NCBI GenBank assembly: GCA_963530295.1
Contig: CAUSCF010000005.1
Location: 34,358-98,357 of the forward strand
DNA from: JABCPE02 sp963530295
GTDB lineage: Bacteria; Bacteroidota; Bacteroidia; Flavobacteriales; Weeksellaceae
Reading direction: 5' to 3'
Length of the DNA stretch: 64,000 bases
This document shows positions 51,955 to 61,658 of the stretch, piece after piece. Numbering within the stretch: the first letter of the stretch is position 1; each line of letters starts with the position of its first letter. The translations under genes and the position numbers were made by a program. The notes beneath the pieces are model-generated. The model searched no databases. It was not told the DNA's origin and was given only the letters and a program-made list of their open reading frames with translations.

Positions 51955-53637
51955 ATGAAACAGCTTTTTAAAAAGAAAAATTATTCCGATAACCAAGATA
52001 CCAACAACCTTGTAAGAGTCCTAACGACGAGGGATATCGTGTTTTTTGGAATAGCGGCCATCATCGGTGCTGGGAGTTTCAGCAGTTTGGGAGAAGCCAT
52101 TTATAAAGGCGGCCCTGGAGTCATTTTATTGTATATCATTTGTGGCGTTTCGTGCTGTTTTACGGCTCTCTGCTATGCAGAGTTTGCCAGTAGAATTCCT
52201 ACGGCAGGGAGTGCATACACCTATGCCTATGCTACTTTTGGGGAGCTGGCAGCATGGATTATCGGCTGGATGCTCATTATGGAATATAGTTTTGGGAATA
52301 TTTATGTGGCTTTTTCGTGGTCGGATTATTTCACTTCATTGCTTGATAATTTGGGACTGCACATACCCGAATACCTCTCGTGCAGCTATACTGAAGCCGA
52401 AAAAGCAGTGAAAAATGGCTCTCAAAATTTAGAGCTGATTTCCGCTTGGGAAAACGCTCCTCGCTTGGGGTCTTTGAGGGTAATTTTTGACCTCCCTGCC
52501 CTATTGATAAATGCCCTTATCACTTGGATTTGCTACATTGGCGTGAAGGAAAGTAAAAATTTTAATAATCTTTTGGTTTTAATCAAATTGCTTGCGATAG
52601 TGCTGGTTATCGCCATTGGTGTTTTCTATATCAATGCTGATAACTGGATGCCCATAGACACGGCAACAGGCGAAAAATCATTCCTTCCCAATGGTTTCAC
52701 AGGGATAATGTCTGCCATCAGTGGTGTTTTCTTTGCTTATATCGGTTTTGATGCGCTGAGCGTGCTTTCCGAAGAGACCAAAGACCCGCAGAGAGACCTT
52801 CCCAAAGGAATGATTATTTCTATATTTCTCTGCACGGCTATTTATATCGCACTTACTTTGACCCTTACAGGGCTGGTGGATTATAGGAAATTTGAAGGCA
52901 TTGGAGATCCGCTTTCTTTTGTATTTAAGGCTGAAAATATCAATCTTCCACTGATGGAATTTATCATAGAAGTGGTTGCCATCGTGTCCATTACTACTGT
53001 TTTATTGGTTTTCCAGATGGGACAGCCGAGAATATGGTATGCCATGAGCCGTGATGGACTGATTCCAAAGAAATTCCAGCAAATTCACAAGAAAAACAGA
53101 ACGCCGTCATTTGCTACGGTAGTTACAGGATTTGTCGTAGGTGTTCCTATCCTATTCACGGACAAATCTTTCATATTGGATTTTACGAGTATAGGAACTA
53201 TTTTTGCCTTTGTTTTGGTGTGTGGCGGAGTTTTGCTACTTCCACCAAAAGAGAGAATAAAGGGACATTTTCACCTTCCTTATATTAATGGGCAATGGAT
53301 TTTTCCGCTGCTGTTCATCGGAGGTATTTCTTTCATTTATCTTTTGTATCCTTCGTTTTTTGAAAACTTGATGGATTTCAGCGATGAGAAAGAGGGAGAA
53401 TTCAGATTTGCTATTTTCATTTATATTTTGCTGAATATAGGGCTTTCTGTTTTAGCCTTTGTCAAAAAATTATCCCTGATTCCACTTCTTGGGCTGAGTT
53501 CCTGCCTTTATCTCATGACAGGAATGAGCATAGAAAACTGGTTTTGGTTTGGGATTTGGTCTGCTGTGGGAGTTTGTATTTACTTTGCTTACGGCTACCG
53601 ACACAGCAACCTTCATGATAAACAAAAAACTCACTAA
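51955..53637 (+). CDS. amino-acid permease (APC superfamily)
   Basis: 560 aa integral membrane transporter. The ATG at 51955 is preferred over the TTG at 51949. N-terminal TM1 contains GIAAIIGAGSFSSLG, the unwound glycine-rich substrate-binding helix of APC transporters; about 12-13 hydrophobic segments follow, with FFAYIGFDALSVLSEETKDP as a conserved loop of cationic amino-acid transporters. Substrate not certain. A short terminator (aaaactcac/gtgagtttt) follows at about 53627-53651. Confidence 0.85.
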   Translation: MKQLFKKKNYSDNQDTNNLVRVLTTRDIVFFGIAAIIGAGSFSSLGEAIYKGGPGVILLYIICGVSCCFTALCYAEFASRIPTAGSAYTYAYATFGELAAWIIGWMLIMEYSFGNIYVAFSWSDYFTSLLDNLGLHIPEYLSCSYTEAEKAVKNGSQNLELISAWENAPRLGSLRVIFDLPALLINALITWICYIGVKESKNFNNLLVLIKLLAIVLVIAIGVFYINADNWMPIDTATGEKSFLPNGFTGIMSAISGVFFAYIGFDALSVLSEETKDPQRDLPKGMIISIFLCTAIYIALTLTLTGLVDYRKFEGIGDPLSFVFKAENINLPLMEFIIEVVAIVSITTVLLVFQMGQPRIWYAMSRDGLIPKKFQQIHKKNRTPSFATVVTGFVVGVPILFTDKSFILDFTSIGTIFAFVLVCGGVLLLPPKERIKGHFHLPYINGQWIFPLLFIGGISFIYLLYPSFFENLMDFSDEKEGEFRFAIFIYILLNIGLSVLAFVKKLSLIPLLGLSSCLYLMTGMSIENWFWFGIWSAVGVCIYFAYGYRHSNLHDKQKTH

Positions 53638-53651
53638 AAAGTGAGTTTTTT
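53627..53651. terminator. bidirectional terminator between permease and serS
   Basis: Arms aaaaaactcac (53625-53635) / gtgagtttttt (53641-53651) around the permease stop; also four bases before the serS stop on the other strand. Confidence 0.75.
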
Positions 53652-53654
53652 TAT

Positions 53655-54923
53655 TTATGAAATGATATCAAATTTCGTGTATTCTGCTAATTTCTTAGGG
53701 ATTTTTATTCCTTCCGCAGTTTGGTTGTTTTCTAATAGAGCCGCCATGATTCTAGGTAAAGCCATCGCAGAGCCGTTCAGCGTATGCACCAGCTGAGTTT
53801 TTCCATCGGCTTTGTATCGGCATTTTAGTCTGTTAGCTTGGAAAGTCTCAAAATTAGACACCGAAGAAACCTCCAGCCATTTTTCCTGAGCCGCACTCCA
53901 CACCTCAAAATCATAAGTCAGCGCAGAAGTAAAGCCCATATCTCCACCGCACAATCTCAAAATTCTAAACGGAAGTTCTAGGTCTGTCAGAAGTCCTTTC
54001 ACATGTTCCACCATTTCTTCAAGGGCTTGATAAGAATTTTCTGGTTTCTCTATTCTTACGATTTCCACTTTTTCAAACTGATGAAGTCTGTTCAGTCCTC
54101 TTACATGCGCTCCGTAAGACCCTGCCTCTCTTCTATAACATTGAGAAAAAGCCGTGTTTTTAACAGGCAGTTCTTTTTCCTCTAAAATCACATCTCTGTA
54201 AATATTTGTCACAGGAACTTCCGCCGTAGGAATCAGATACAGATTATCCTCATTCACGAAGTACATTTGTCCCTCTTTATCAGGAAGTTGTCCTGTTCCA
54301 TATCCGCTGGCTTCGTTCACCACATGAGGCGGATTTACTTCCATATACCCTGCTTCCGTATTTCTGTCCAAGAAAAACTGAACCAAACTTCTCTGTAATT
54401 TAGCTCCCTTGCCTAAATAAACTAGGAAACCAGCTCCTGCGATTTTCACACCCAGCTCGAAGTTGATAAGATTATATTTAGATGCCAGTTCCCAGTGAGG
54501 AATCGCGCCTTCGCCAAGACCTTTCACATCGTGAGACTGATAAATATTTTCATTATCGTCCGCAGAAACACCTGCTTTCACAGATTCATGCGGAATATTT
54601 GGAATAAGATACAGAATTTCTGTAAGTTTCTCTTCTATTTCGTTTAGTTTCTGCTGAAGGTCTTTACTTGCCTCTTTATACTGAGCAGTTTTTTGCTTTG
54701 CATTTTCTGCCTCTTCCTTTTTTCCTTCCTTCATCAAAAGCCCTATTTCCTTAGAAATTTTGTTAATTTCAGCCAGCTGGGAGTCCATATCAAACTGAAC
54801 TTTTTTTCTTTCGTCATCCAGCGAAATGGCATTATCTACCAGCTCCAAATTTTTGAAATTTCTCTTTTTAAGCCCTTCTAAAACTCTATCTCTATGTTCT
54901 TTTAAAAAATTAACTTGTAACAT
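53655..54923 (-). CDS. serS: seryl-tRNA synthetase
   Basis: 422 aa class II aminoacyl-tRNA synthetase, standard length. N-terminal coiled-coil arm (about 25-105), motif 2 FSQCYRREAGSYGAHVRGLN, motif 3 MALPRIMAALLENNQ. It charges tRNA-Ser. A TACATTTG box lies at 54949-54956 on the minus strand, 25 bases upstream. Confidence 0.97.
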   Translation of the reverse strand: MLQVNFLKEHRDRVLEGLKKRNFKNLELVDNAISLDDERKKVQFDMDSQLAEINKISKEIGLLMKEGKKEEAENAKQKTAQYKEASKDLQQKLNEIEEKLTEILYLIPNIPHESVKAGVSADDNENIYQSHDVKGLGEGAIPHWELASKYNLINFELGVKIAGAGFLVYLGKGAKLQRSLVQFFLDRNTEAGYMEVNPPHVVNEASGYGTGQLPDKEGQMYFVNEDNLYLIPTAEVPVTNIYRDVILEEKELPVKNTAFSQCYRREAGSYGAHVRGLNRLHQFEKVEIVRIEKPENSYQALEEMVEHVKGLLTDLELPFRILRLCGGDMGFTSALTYDFEVWSAAQEKWLEVSSVSNFETFQANRLKCRYKADGKTQLVHTLNGSAMALPRIMAALLENNQTAEGIKIPKKLAEYTKFDIIS

Positions 54924-54948
54924 TTTTTAAGAAAATTTAAATTTTGCA

Positions 54949-54956
54949 CAAATGTA
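54949..54956 (-). promoter_or_regulatory. -7 promoter box of serS
   Basis: TACATTTG on the minus strand matches TAnnTTTG, 25 bases before the serS ATG. Confidence 0.45.
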
Positions 54957-54994
54957 AGCATTATTGATTAAAAATCCGCTTTATTAGAATATTT

Positions 54995-55387
54995 TTAAGG
55001 TTTTGAATTTTTATCAGAAATATCTTTTTCCTCTAACCATATAGACTCATCATTAATAGTTATTTCTCCTGTATTAGCATTTATCCAAACACCAAAAACA
55101 GCCACTTTTTTCTCAATCAAATTATGAAAAGAATATACATAATGATCATCAATAATTAGGGTTGGAGAAAGGAAAGTTTCATCATAATTTAAATCCTTAA
55201 TTTTTTTTCTATCATATAAATATTTTACATATAGGTCATTAGCTTCTTTGACACTAATTTTATATTTCTTTTCTTTGACAATTTCCATAGAATATGGAAA
55301 AACTTCATGATTTTTTAAATAACTATCACTTGGATTACAACCCAATAACAATATAATAAGTGGTATTTTAATAATTATTTTTTGCAT
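54995..55387 (-). CDS. small lipoprotein
   Basis: 130 aa with signal sequence and lipobox (IPLIILLLGCNPSDS; Cys17). Soluble domain contains SPTLIIDDHYVYSFHNLIEK and WINANTGEITINDES, an NTF2/PepSY-like small beta fold ending in a basic tail. Probably faces the periplasm. No family assigned. Next gene upstream is a lipoprotein with similar design. Confidence 0.6.
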   Translation of the reverse strand: MQKIIIKIPLIILLLGCNPSDSYLKNHEVFPYSMEIVKEKKYKISVKEANDLYVKYLYDRKKIKDLNYDETFLSPTLIIDDHYVYSFHNLIEKKVAVFGVWINANTGEITINDESIWLEEKDISDKNSKP

Positions 55388-55418
55388 TTTATTATATTCT
55401 TATACTTTCTCCAAAAAA

Positions 55419-55769
55419 CTATTTTTTGTATTCAGAAACAGGAATAATTTCTCCAGAAACAGGGTCTAAAATACGAACATCCTCTTTGTTTTCTTTATTC
55501 ACATAAAAAATATGATAAGTTTCAAAACGAACAGCCGAGTTGTAGCCCACCGTTATCTGATAAAACGGCTTTTTCTCGATAAGATCTTCTTCTGTAATAA
55601 ACGAAATTCCATGCTTTCCATTAGTTATTTTATAGATATGTTTAGATGCCTCCTGCACCATCGGCAGGGCTAAAACTTGGGCTTCAGCCTCTTCCTGTGT
55701 ATATTTTTTGGCTGGCTGATGACACGAGAAAACAAGAAATGCAAGGACTAAAAAAATACTTTTTTTCAT
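55419..55769 (-). CDS. small lipoprotein
   Basis: 116 aa; lipobox in FLVFSCHQPAKK (Cys16). The body (QITVGYNSAVRFETYHIFYV, EDVRILDPVSGEIIPVSEYK) has a layout like the 130-aa neighbour: a short two-layer alpha/beta domain with a conserved D..GEI end. The two may be paralogues, both downstream of the asparaginase gene. Confidence 0.6.
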   Translation of the reverse strand: MKKSIFLVLAFLVFSCHQPAKKYTQEEAEAQVLALPMVQEASKHIYKITNGKHGISFITEEDLIEKKPFYQITVGYNSAVRFETYHIFYVNKENKEDVRILDPVSGEIIPVSEYKK

Positions 55770-55786
55770 TTTTATTTTATTTTTGA

Positions 55787-56839
55787 TTAATATTCATTAA
55801 AATACTTTTGAATCTGCTTCCAGTCTTTGGTTTTGGTAAGCGCCAGCATGAGCAGAACTCTGGATTTCTGTGGGTTGAGCGATTGCGAAGCCACAAAGTG
55901 ATATTTCGCATCCTCCACTTCTGCATCTAGTGTCGTGGCACCTGTAGAAACTCGCGAAGAACGGACAATCTGGATGCCCTGCTTTTGGGCTTTTACAGCC
56001 AAATCAAAATTAGAATGATACAAATTCCCATTCCCTACACCAGCATAAATAATTCCATCATATTTCGCATCAATAAAGGCTTTCATCGGAAGCTCCGAAG
56101 CGTTGGCATAGCCATAGACTATTCCTACTTTCGGTAGGGAAGTCAGCGACGCCACATCAAAAACTGATTTTGTAGTATGCAGATTTTGAGGCGTTTTACT
56201 GAAATAAACTTTCCCATTATGGATATAACCTATTTTACCAGAATTCGCTCCTGTAAAAGTTTCCACAGCGGTCGTATGGTGTTTTATCACATCTTTCGCA
56301 TCGAGGATATTTTCATTCATCACCACGACTACGCCTTTATTTCCTGTGTTTTTATCAGATGCCGCAACTACAGCGTTATACAAATTAAGCGGTCCGTCTG
56401 CACTAATTCCTGTGGAAGGGCGCATAGCACCGACCATCACTACTGGTTTAGAACTATGAACCGTAAGATTCAGGAAATAAGCAGTTTCCTCCATCGTGTC
56501 TGTGCCATGGGTAACCACTACTCCATCGTAACCCTCCTTATTTAGGATTTCATTTATTCTTTTAGCTAATTTGAGCCAAATCTCATCATTCATATCCTGA
56601 GAGCCTATTTTCACTAACTGCTCGCCGCTTACTTGGGCTACTTGGTGAATTTCTGGAACAGCCTGTAATAGTTCATCAATTCCCTTGGCTCCTGCTTTGT
56701 AACTGCTTTCGGTAGAGGATTTGCTCACTCCTGCAATGGTGCCGCCTGTGGCTATAATTCTGATTTTCGGTTTTTGTGCAAAAAGCAAAGCCGAAATTTG
56801 AAGAATAAAAATTAAAATTAATTTAGTATTTAGTTTCAT
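55787..56839 (-). CDS. ansB: type II L-asparaginase, periplasmic
   Basis: 350 aa with a signal peptide (KLILIFILQISALLFAQ, cleavage near residue 22). Catalytic threonines in TGGTIAG (31-37) and THGTDTMEE (110-118). It converts asparagine to aspartate and ammonia in the periplasm. Length is typical. Two lipoprotein genes follow in the same direction. Confidence 0.92.
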   Translation of the reverse strand: MKLNTKLILIFILQISALLFAQKPKIRIIATGGTIAGVSKSSTESSYKAGAKGIDELLQAVPEIHQVAQVSGEQLVKIGSQDMNDEIWLKLAKRINEILNKEGYDGVVVTHGTDTMEETAYFLNLTVHSSKPVVMVGAMRPSTGISADGPLNLYNAVVAASDKNTGNKGVVVVMNENILDAKDVIKHHTTAVETFTGANSGKIGYIHNGKVYFSKTPQNLHTTKSVFDVASLTSLPKVGIVYGYANASELPMKAFIDAKYDGIIYAGVGNGNLYHSNFDLAVKAQKQGIQIVRSSRVSTGATTLDAEVEDAKYHFVASQSLNPQKSRVLLMLALTKTKDWKQIQKYFNEY

Positions 56840-56921
56840 GAAAAGTTTGATTTATTTGGTAAATCTAATCAATATTTTTAATTCTAAAAATAGATTTTAG
56901 CCTTTTCAAATATTTTTTTAA

Positions 56922-56929
56922 TACTTTTG
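56922..56929 (+). promoter_or_regulatory. -7 promoter box of the DUF5686-prmA operon
   Basis: TACTTTTG matches TAnnTTTG and lies 21 bases before the ATG at 56951. Confidence 0.5.
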
Positions 56930-56950
56930 CTTCTTAATCATTTTTTTAAA

Positions 56951-59245
56951 ATGCTGAATTCTAAAAAATTATTGCTTACAGGAGCTCTATTTATAGGGCT
57001 GTCCTCTTACGCACAAGAAGATGAAGACAATACAGATGGTTCTAAAAAAATAGAAGCCGTGGTCATCTCTAAAAAGAAGAAAAAAAAGTATAAAAATCCA
57101 GCCCATGAGATTTTAGCAAAACTAGTTGCAAAAAAACACATCAACAATCCTGACAACCTAAAATCATACTTCTCTGAAAATCAGTCCCGTATGGAGATAG
57201 CATTTAGCAGCCTTGGGGATAAGTTTCAGAATACGAAGGTTTACAAGGATCTGAAAAAGGTGATGGAAGCCTCCAAAGACAGTCTGGGAAATGATATGGC
57301 TCTTCCTGTTTTTATCTCAGAAAATATTTCGGATTTTTATTATCAAAAAAGCCCTGAAAAGCGCGCTGAAATCATCAAAAAAACTAAAGTAGACGGAGTC
57401 GGAATAGAGGACAATGCCATGTTTTCCCAGCTGATGAGTTCTACTTTTATCAAATATAATTTCTACAATAATTATATTCATATTTTAGACAAAAACTTCA
57501 TTTCGCCACTGAATGATAATTTCACTTCAAACTATGATTTTGAGCTGGTGGACAGAGATTTTCAAGTCAATGAAAATGGATATTATAAAATTAATTTTAA
57601 ACCTAAAAGAGCCTCTGATTTGGCTTTTGAAGGGACTTTGCTGATTTCACACAGTAACTATTCACTTTTCAGAATTACAGCGAAAATAGCTCCTTCGGCG
57701 AACCTAAACTTCATCAATAACATCATAATAGACCAAGAACTCGAAGAAGTGGGCGATTCCGAAATACACATGCCTGTAAAGTCCCTCATTACGCTGGAAA
57801 CCGCGAAACTGGGCAAAAACGGAATGGCAGGGATTTTAAAATATCATGTTTCGAGCAAAAAAATAAAAATCAACCAAGATTTTGACCAAAAAATATTCAG
57901 CAAACCTATCACTGTTCTTCCAAATGCAAACGAAAAAGATGAGCAGTACTGGGAAAAGAACAGGCATGAACCGATAACAGAAAGAGAACAAAAAGTCTAT
58001 GCAATGATAGATGAAGTCAAAAATCTCCCTTCGGTGAAGTCTTATATAGATGTTTTGGAAATTATCCTGAGAGGCTACTATGAGGCTGGAAAAGTGGATT
58101 TAGGACCGATACTCTACACAGCTGGATATAACGATGTGGAAGGTTTCAGGTTGAGAGCAGGATTTAGAACCAATCATAAATTCAGCAAAAAATGGATTTT
58201 CAGCGGATATTTGTCTTATGGCTTTAAAGACAGAGAATTCAAATACGGCGGTGGGATAGATTACATTATTTCACGAGACCCATGGACACAGGTGGGAATT
58301 TCTGCCCTGCATGATTTAGACCAAGTGGCACTGCAGTATGGCAACTTTTTACTTAAGAAAAATGCGATTTTTGATGCATTTTCTAAAAATGGTGATATGC
58401 TGATAAGAAAACCTTTCTGGAAGAATAATTATGAAATCTATTTTCAGAGGGATTTTGTAAACTCTATCACTCAGAGGTTTACCCTTAGACATTCTACATT
58501 TGACCCATTGTTTGATTCGTCTTATATCAATTACACAGATGAGCATGGGAATGTTTTTAATAATTTCAAAACCACTGAAATGATTTCTGAAACTCAGTGG
58601 AAAATGGGAAGAAAAGCCCTGCAGTCCGATAAAAACAAGCAGGTAATAATGAATAACAATTTTACTCCTACAGTTACTTTCAGGCTTACTCACGCCTTTA
58701 AGGGAATCATGGGAAGTAATTTTGAATACAATAAAATTTATCTAAATGTCCAGCAAAAAATCCCTATGGGAATTTTGGGACAAGGTAACTATTCCCTCAC
58801 AGCGGGGATTATCCCAGATCGAGTTCCTTTTCCTCTTTTGGAAAACCATTTAGGAAATGAGTTTGTATTTTACAACAGAAATTCATTTAACATGATGCGT
58901 TTCTTTGAATTTACAAGTAACAGATTTGTTTCCCTGCAATACACTCAATATTTGGAAGGGCTGATTACCAACAGGTTACCTTTAATTAAAAAATTAAATT
59001 GGAGAAATCACCTGACTTTCAATTATTTGATAGGAGATTTGGAGGAAAGATTCAACACAAATGGAGCATTAAACAGCCTAAACGGAAAACCATACATAGA
59101 AATCGGCTATGGTTTTTCTAATATTTTTAGATTTTTACGAGTAGATTTTGTGCATAGACTTACTCATTTGAACAACACCAGCTCCGTTTTCGAAACCAAT
59201 CCGCCTAAATTTAGTATAAAAGTTTCGGCTCAAATAAGATTATAA
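56951..59245 (+). CDS. DUF5686 outer-membrane-associated protein
   Basis: 764 aa; signal peptide (LLLTGALFIGLSSYAQ). The start at ATG 56951 is used because the longer TTG start falls inside the -7 box. A lysine-rich segment after the signal (VVISKKKKKKYKNPAHEILA) marks the family; the C-terminal half has alternating aromatic beta-strand patterns suited to an outer-membrane barrel. Members resemble carboxypeptidase-regulatory-like plus barrel proteins of Bacteroidota; function unknown. First gene of a five-gene run. Confidence 0.75.
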   Translation: MLNSKKLLLTGALFIGLSSYAQEDEDNTDGSKKIEAVVISKKKKKKYKNPAHEILAKLVAKKHINNPDNLKSYFSENQSRMEIAFSSLGDKFQNTKVYKDLKKVMEASKDSLGNDMALPVFISENISDFYYQKSPEKRAEIIKKTKVDGVGIEDNAMFSQLMSSTFIKYNFYNNYIHILDKNFISPLNDNFTSNYDFELVDRDFQVNENGYYKINFKPKRASDLAFEGTLLISHSNYSLFRITAKIAPSANLNFINNIIIDQELEEVGDSEIHMPVKSLITLETAKLGKNGMAGILKYHVSSKKIKINQDFDQKIFSKPITVLPNANEKDEQYWEKNRHEPITEREQKVYAMIDEVKNLPSVKSYIDVLEIILRGYYEAGKVDLGPILYTAGYNDVEGFRLRAGFRTNHKFSKKWIFSGYLSYGFKDREFKYGGGIDYIISRDPWTQVGISALHDLDQVALQYGNFLLKKNAIFDAFSKNGDMLIRKPFWKNNYEIYFQRDFVNSITQRFTLRHSTFDPLFDSSYINYTDEHGNVFNNFKTTEMISETQWKMGRKALQSDKNKQVIMNNNFTPTVTFRLTHAFKGIMGSNFEYNKIYLNVQQKIPMGILGQGNYSLTAGIIPDRVPFPLLENHLGNEFVFYNRNSFNMMRFFEFTSNRFVSLQYTQYLEGLITNRLPLIKKLNWRNHLTFNYLIGDLEERFNTNGALNSLNGKPYIEIGYGFSNIFRFLRVDFVHRLTHLNNTSSVFETNPPKFSIKVSAQIRL

Positions 59246-59254
59246 TTTAGAAAA

Positions 59255-60085
59255 ATGCAAAAATACCTTGAACTTAATATAAAAATAGAACCGCTCCAGC
59301 CATGGAACGAAATCCTAATGGCAGAGCTGATAAACATTGGTTTTGACAGCTTTACGGAAGAAAATGACGGCATTCTGGCGTATGTTCCAGAAGATTTTTT
59401 CAATGAAGAGGAGCTAAAAAATCTTTGGCTGCTGAGCCATGATGAGGTTAAGATTTCCTACACCATTCAGGAAATGCCGAATATCAACTGGAATGAGGAA
59501 TGGGAAAAGAATTTTTCGCCCATAAATGTGGAAAACAAAGTGCTCATCCGCGCCGAATTTCACGAAAGCCAAAACACGCCGTATGAAATCATCATTCAAC
59601 CCAAAATGTCCTTTGGCACAGGGCATCACGCCACTACTTACTTGATGATTCAGCAGATGCTGGATATCGATTTCAGTGGGAAAAAAGTGCTGGATATCGG
59701 TTGCGGGACTTCTATTTTGGCGATTTTTTCAAAGCTAAAAGGCGCAGAGGATATTTTAGCCATTGATATCGATGAATGGGCAGTAGAAAACTCCAAAGAA
59801 AACGCGGAAAGAAACCAAATGAATTTCCGTATAGAACAAGGAACAGCGGAAAATCTTGGAAAGGAAAATTTTGATATTATTTTAGCGAATATCAACCGAA
59901 ATATTTTGATTTCAGACATTCCTACTTATATTTCAGTTTTGAATAGCGGCGGAAAACTCCTGCTTTCGGGGCTTTGCTTCTTTGATGTCAATGACATTTT
60001 GGAAGTCTGCACAAAGCATGATTTAGTTTTAAAAAACCAAGTCCAAAGAGAAGAATGGGTAAGCCTTCTTTTAGAAAAACCTTAA
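59255..60085 (+). CDS. prmA: ribosomal protein L11 methyltransferase
   Basis: 276 aa. Substrate-region motif FGTGHHATT (about 119-127), AdoMet motif I VLDIGCGTSILA (145-156) and acceptor motif ILANINRN (about 209-216). It trimethylates L11 lysines. Starts nine bases after the DUF5686 stop. Confidence 0.93.
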   Translation: MQKYLELNIKIEPLQPWNEILMAELINIGFDSFTEENDGILAYVPEDFFNEEELKNLWLLSHDEVKISYTIQEMPNINWNEEWEKNFSPINVENKVLIRAEFHESQNTPYEIIIQPKMSFGTGHHATTYLMIQQMLDIDFSGKKVLDIGCGTSILAIFSKLKGAEDILAIDIDEWAVENSKENAERNQMNFRIEQGTAENLGKENFDIILANINRNILISDIPTYISVLNSGGKLLLSGLCFFDVNDILEVCTKHDLVLKNQVQREEWVSLLLEKP

Positions 60086-60095
60086 TCCAAATAAA

Positions 60096-60710
60096 ATGCA
60101 AACAGTCTTATTACCAATATTTTACCTCCCTCCTATTTCTTGGTTTTCTGAGTTTTGTAATTCGGAAAATCAGATTATTTTGGAGCAGGAGGAACACTTC
60201 CCAAAACAGACTTACCGAAATAGAGCCTGTATTTTCGGGGCAAATGGAAAACTGCCTTTAATCATCCCAATAAACCACAACGGGAAAAGGGCTTTCCGAG
60301 ACATAGAAATATCATATTCAGAAAGATGGCAGGCACTCCACTGGAAATCAATAAAAACGGCTTATCAGTCTTCTCCTTATTTTGAATTTTATGAAGATCA
60401 GCTGAACAAAGTTTATGAAAATCAACCCAAATTTTTGATTGATTTTAATCTAAAAAGTCTGGAAATTATCCAAAAATTATTGAAAACAGACCAAAATTTT
60501 TCATTAACCGAAGAATACATCAAAACGCCTTCTGCAAAGGATTTTAGGGGAAGTTTTTCAGCAAAAATAGAACCTGCCTTCCAACAGGAGGAGTATTATC
60601 AGACTTTTTCTGATAAACTGGGCTTTATCAAAGACCTTTCCGTAGTAGATTTGCTCTGCAACCTCGGTCCAGAGGCTGGTTCTTACCTAAAAAATCATAG
60701 AAATGAATAA
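60096..60710 (+). CDS. WbqC-like family protein
   Basis: 204 aa; FYLPPISWFSEF near the start and RNRACIFGANGKLPLIIPIN are typical of WbqC-like proteins, which are found in surface-polysaccharide clusters and beside signal-peptidase genes in flavobacteria. Biochemical role is unclear. Overlaps the next gene by eight bases. Confidence 0.7.
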   Translation: MQTVLLPIFYLPPISWFSEFCNSENQIILEQEEHFPKQTYRNRACIFGANGKLPLIIPINHNGKRAFRDIEISYSERWQALHWKSIKTAYQSSPYFEFYEDQLNKVYENQPKFLIDFNLKSLEIIQKLLKTDQNFSLTEEYIKTPSAKDFRGSFSAKIEPAFQQEEYYQTFSDKLGFIKDLSVVDLLCNLGPEAGSYLKNHRNE

Positions 60711-61644
60711 AAAAATTATTTTTCCGCTGGTTTTCGTAGGACAGCTGTTCGCTGCGCAGAGTTTTAAAATCATTCCTTTGGGTGTTTTTGGTGGAATAGA
60801 TGAAAGCAATCTTTCTTCTTATCTCATCTCTGAGCCGAGCAAAGAATCCTATTTGGCTCTGGATGCAGGAACTATCCATACAGGGCTGAAAGTTTATTTA
60901 CAAAAAAACAGGAAAAAAGAAAGTCCAGAACAATTTTTGAAAAAAAAAATCAAGGGATATTTCATCTCTCATCCACATTTTGACCATAGTTCAGGGCTGG
61001 TGATCAACTCGCCTGAAGATTCTAAAAAGAACGTTTATGGAGCGGAATTCGTGATAGAAGCCCTCAAAAAACATCATTTTTCTTGGGAAGCTTGGGCTAA
61101 TTTTGCCAATGAAGGCGAAAAACCTATTTTGGGAAAATATACTTACAAAAGGCTGAACACAGATGAATGGATGAGCGTAGAAAATACTGATTTACAGCTG
61201 AAAATGTATTATCTAAGCCACACAGGGAAAAATCTAAGTTCTGCGGCGCTTATAAAAAATACTGAAAATCAATACTTTGTATATCTTGGAGATACGGGAG
61301 CAGATAGAATTGAGGGAACGGAGCAGCTTGCCGATTTATGGAAAGCCATCGCTCCGATTATCAAAGAAAAAAGGCTGAAAGGCATCGCCATAGAATGTTC
61401 TTACAGCAACGAACAACCTGAAAACCAACTATATGGACACCTCACTCCTCGCCTATTGACCGAGGAAATGGAGAACTTGGAGAAACTTGTCGGCGAAGAA
61501 GGTCTGAAAGATTTAAATCTCATCATCACCCACATCAAACCTAAGAAAAACATTCATCAAAAAGTTAAAAGAGAGTTAAATGTTTTGTATAAAAAAGGGA
61601 TAAAAATTATCTTTGCTGAACAAGGAAAAGTAATTAATTTATAA
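60703..61644 (+). CDS. class II 3',5'-cyclic-nucleotide phosphodiesterase
   Basis: 313 aa with a possible signal sequence (LVFVGQLFAAQSF). Metal motif HPHFDH (90-95), then GDTGAD, IAIECSYSNE and YGHLTP, as in the metallo-beta-lactamase-fold class II cAMP phosphodiesterases (CpdP/PDE1 type). A periplasmic location is likely. Confidence 0.82.
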   Translation: MNKKIIFPLVFVGQLFAAQSFKIIPLGVFGGIDESNLSSYLISEPSKESYLALDAGTIHTGLKVYLQKNRKKESPEQFLKKKIKGYFISHPHFDHSSGLVINSPEDSKKNVYGAEFVIEALKKHHFSWEAWANFANEGEKPILGKYTYKRLNTDEWMSVENTDLQLKMYYLSHTGKNLSSAALIKNTENQYFVYLGDTGADRIEGTEQLADLWKAIAPIIKEKRLKGIAIECSYSNEQPENQLYGHLTPRLLTEEMENLEKLVGEEGLKDLNLIITHIKPKKNIHQKVKRELNVLYKKGIKIIFAEQGKVINL

Positions 61645-61658
61645 ATAACAAATTTACA

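Noticed and set aside
56927..56950. TTG start of the DUF5686 gene
   Set aside because: It overlaps the -7 box TACTTTTG; the ATG at 56951 directly precedes the signal peptide.
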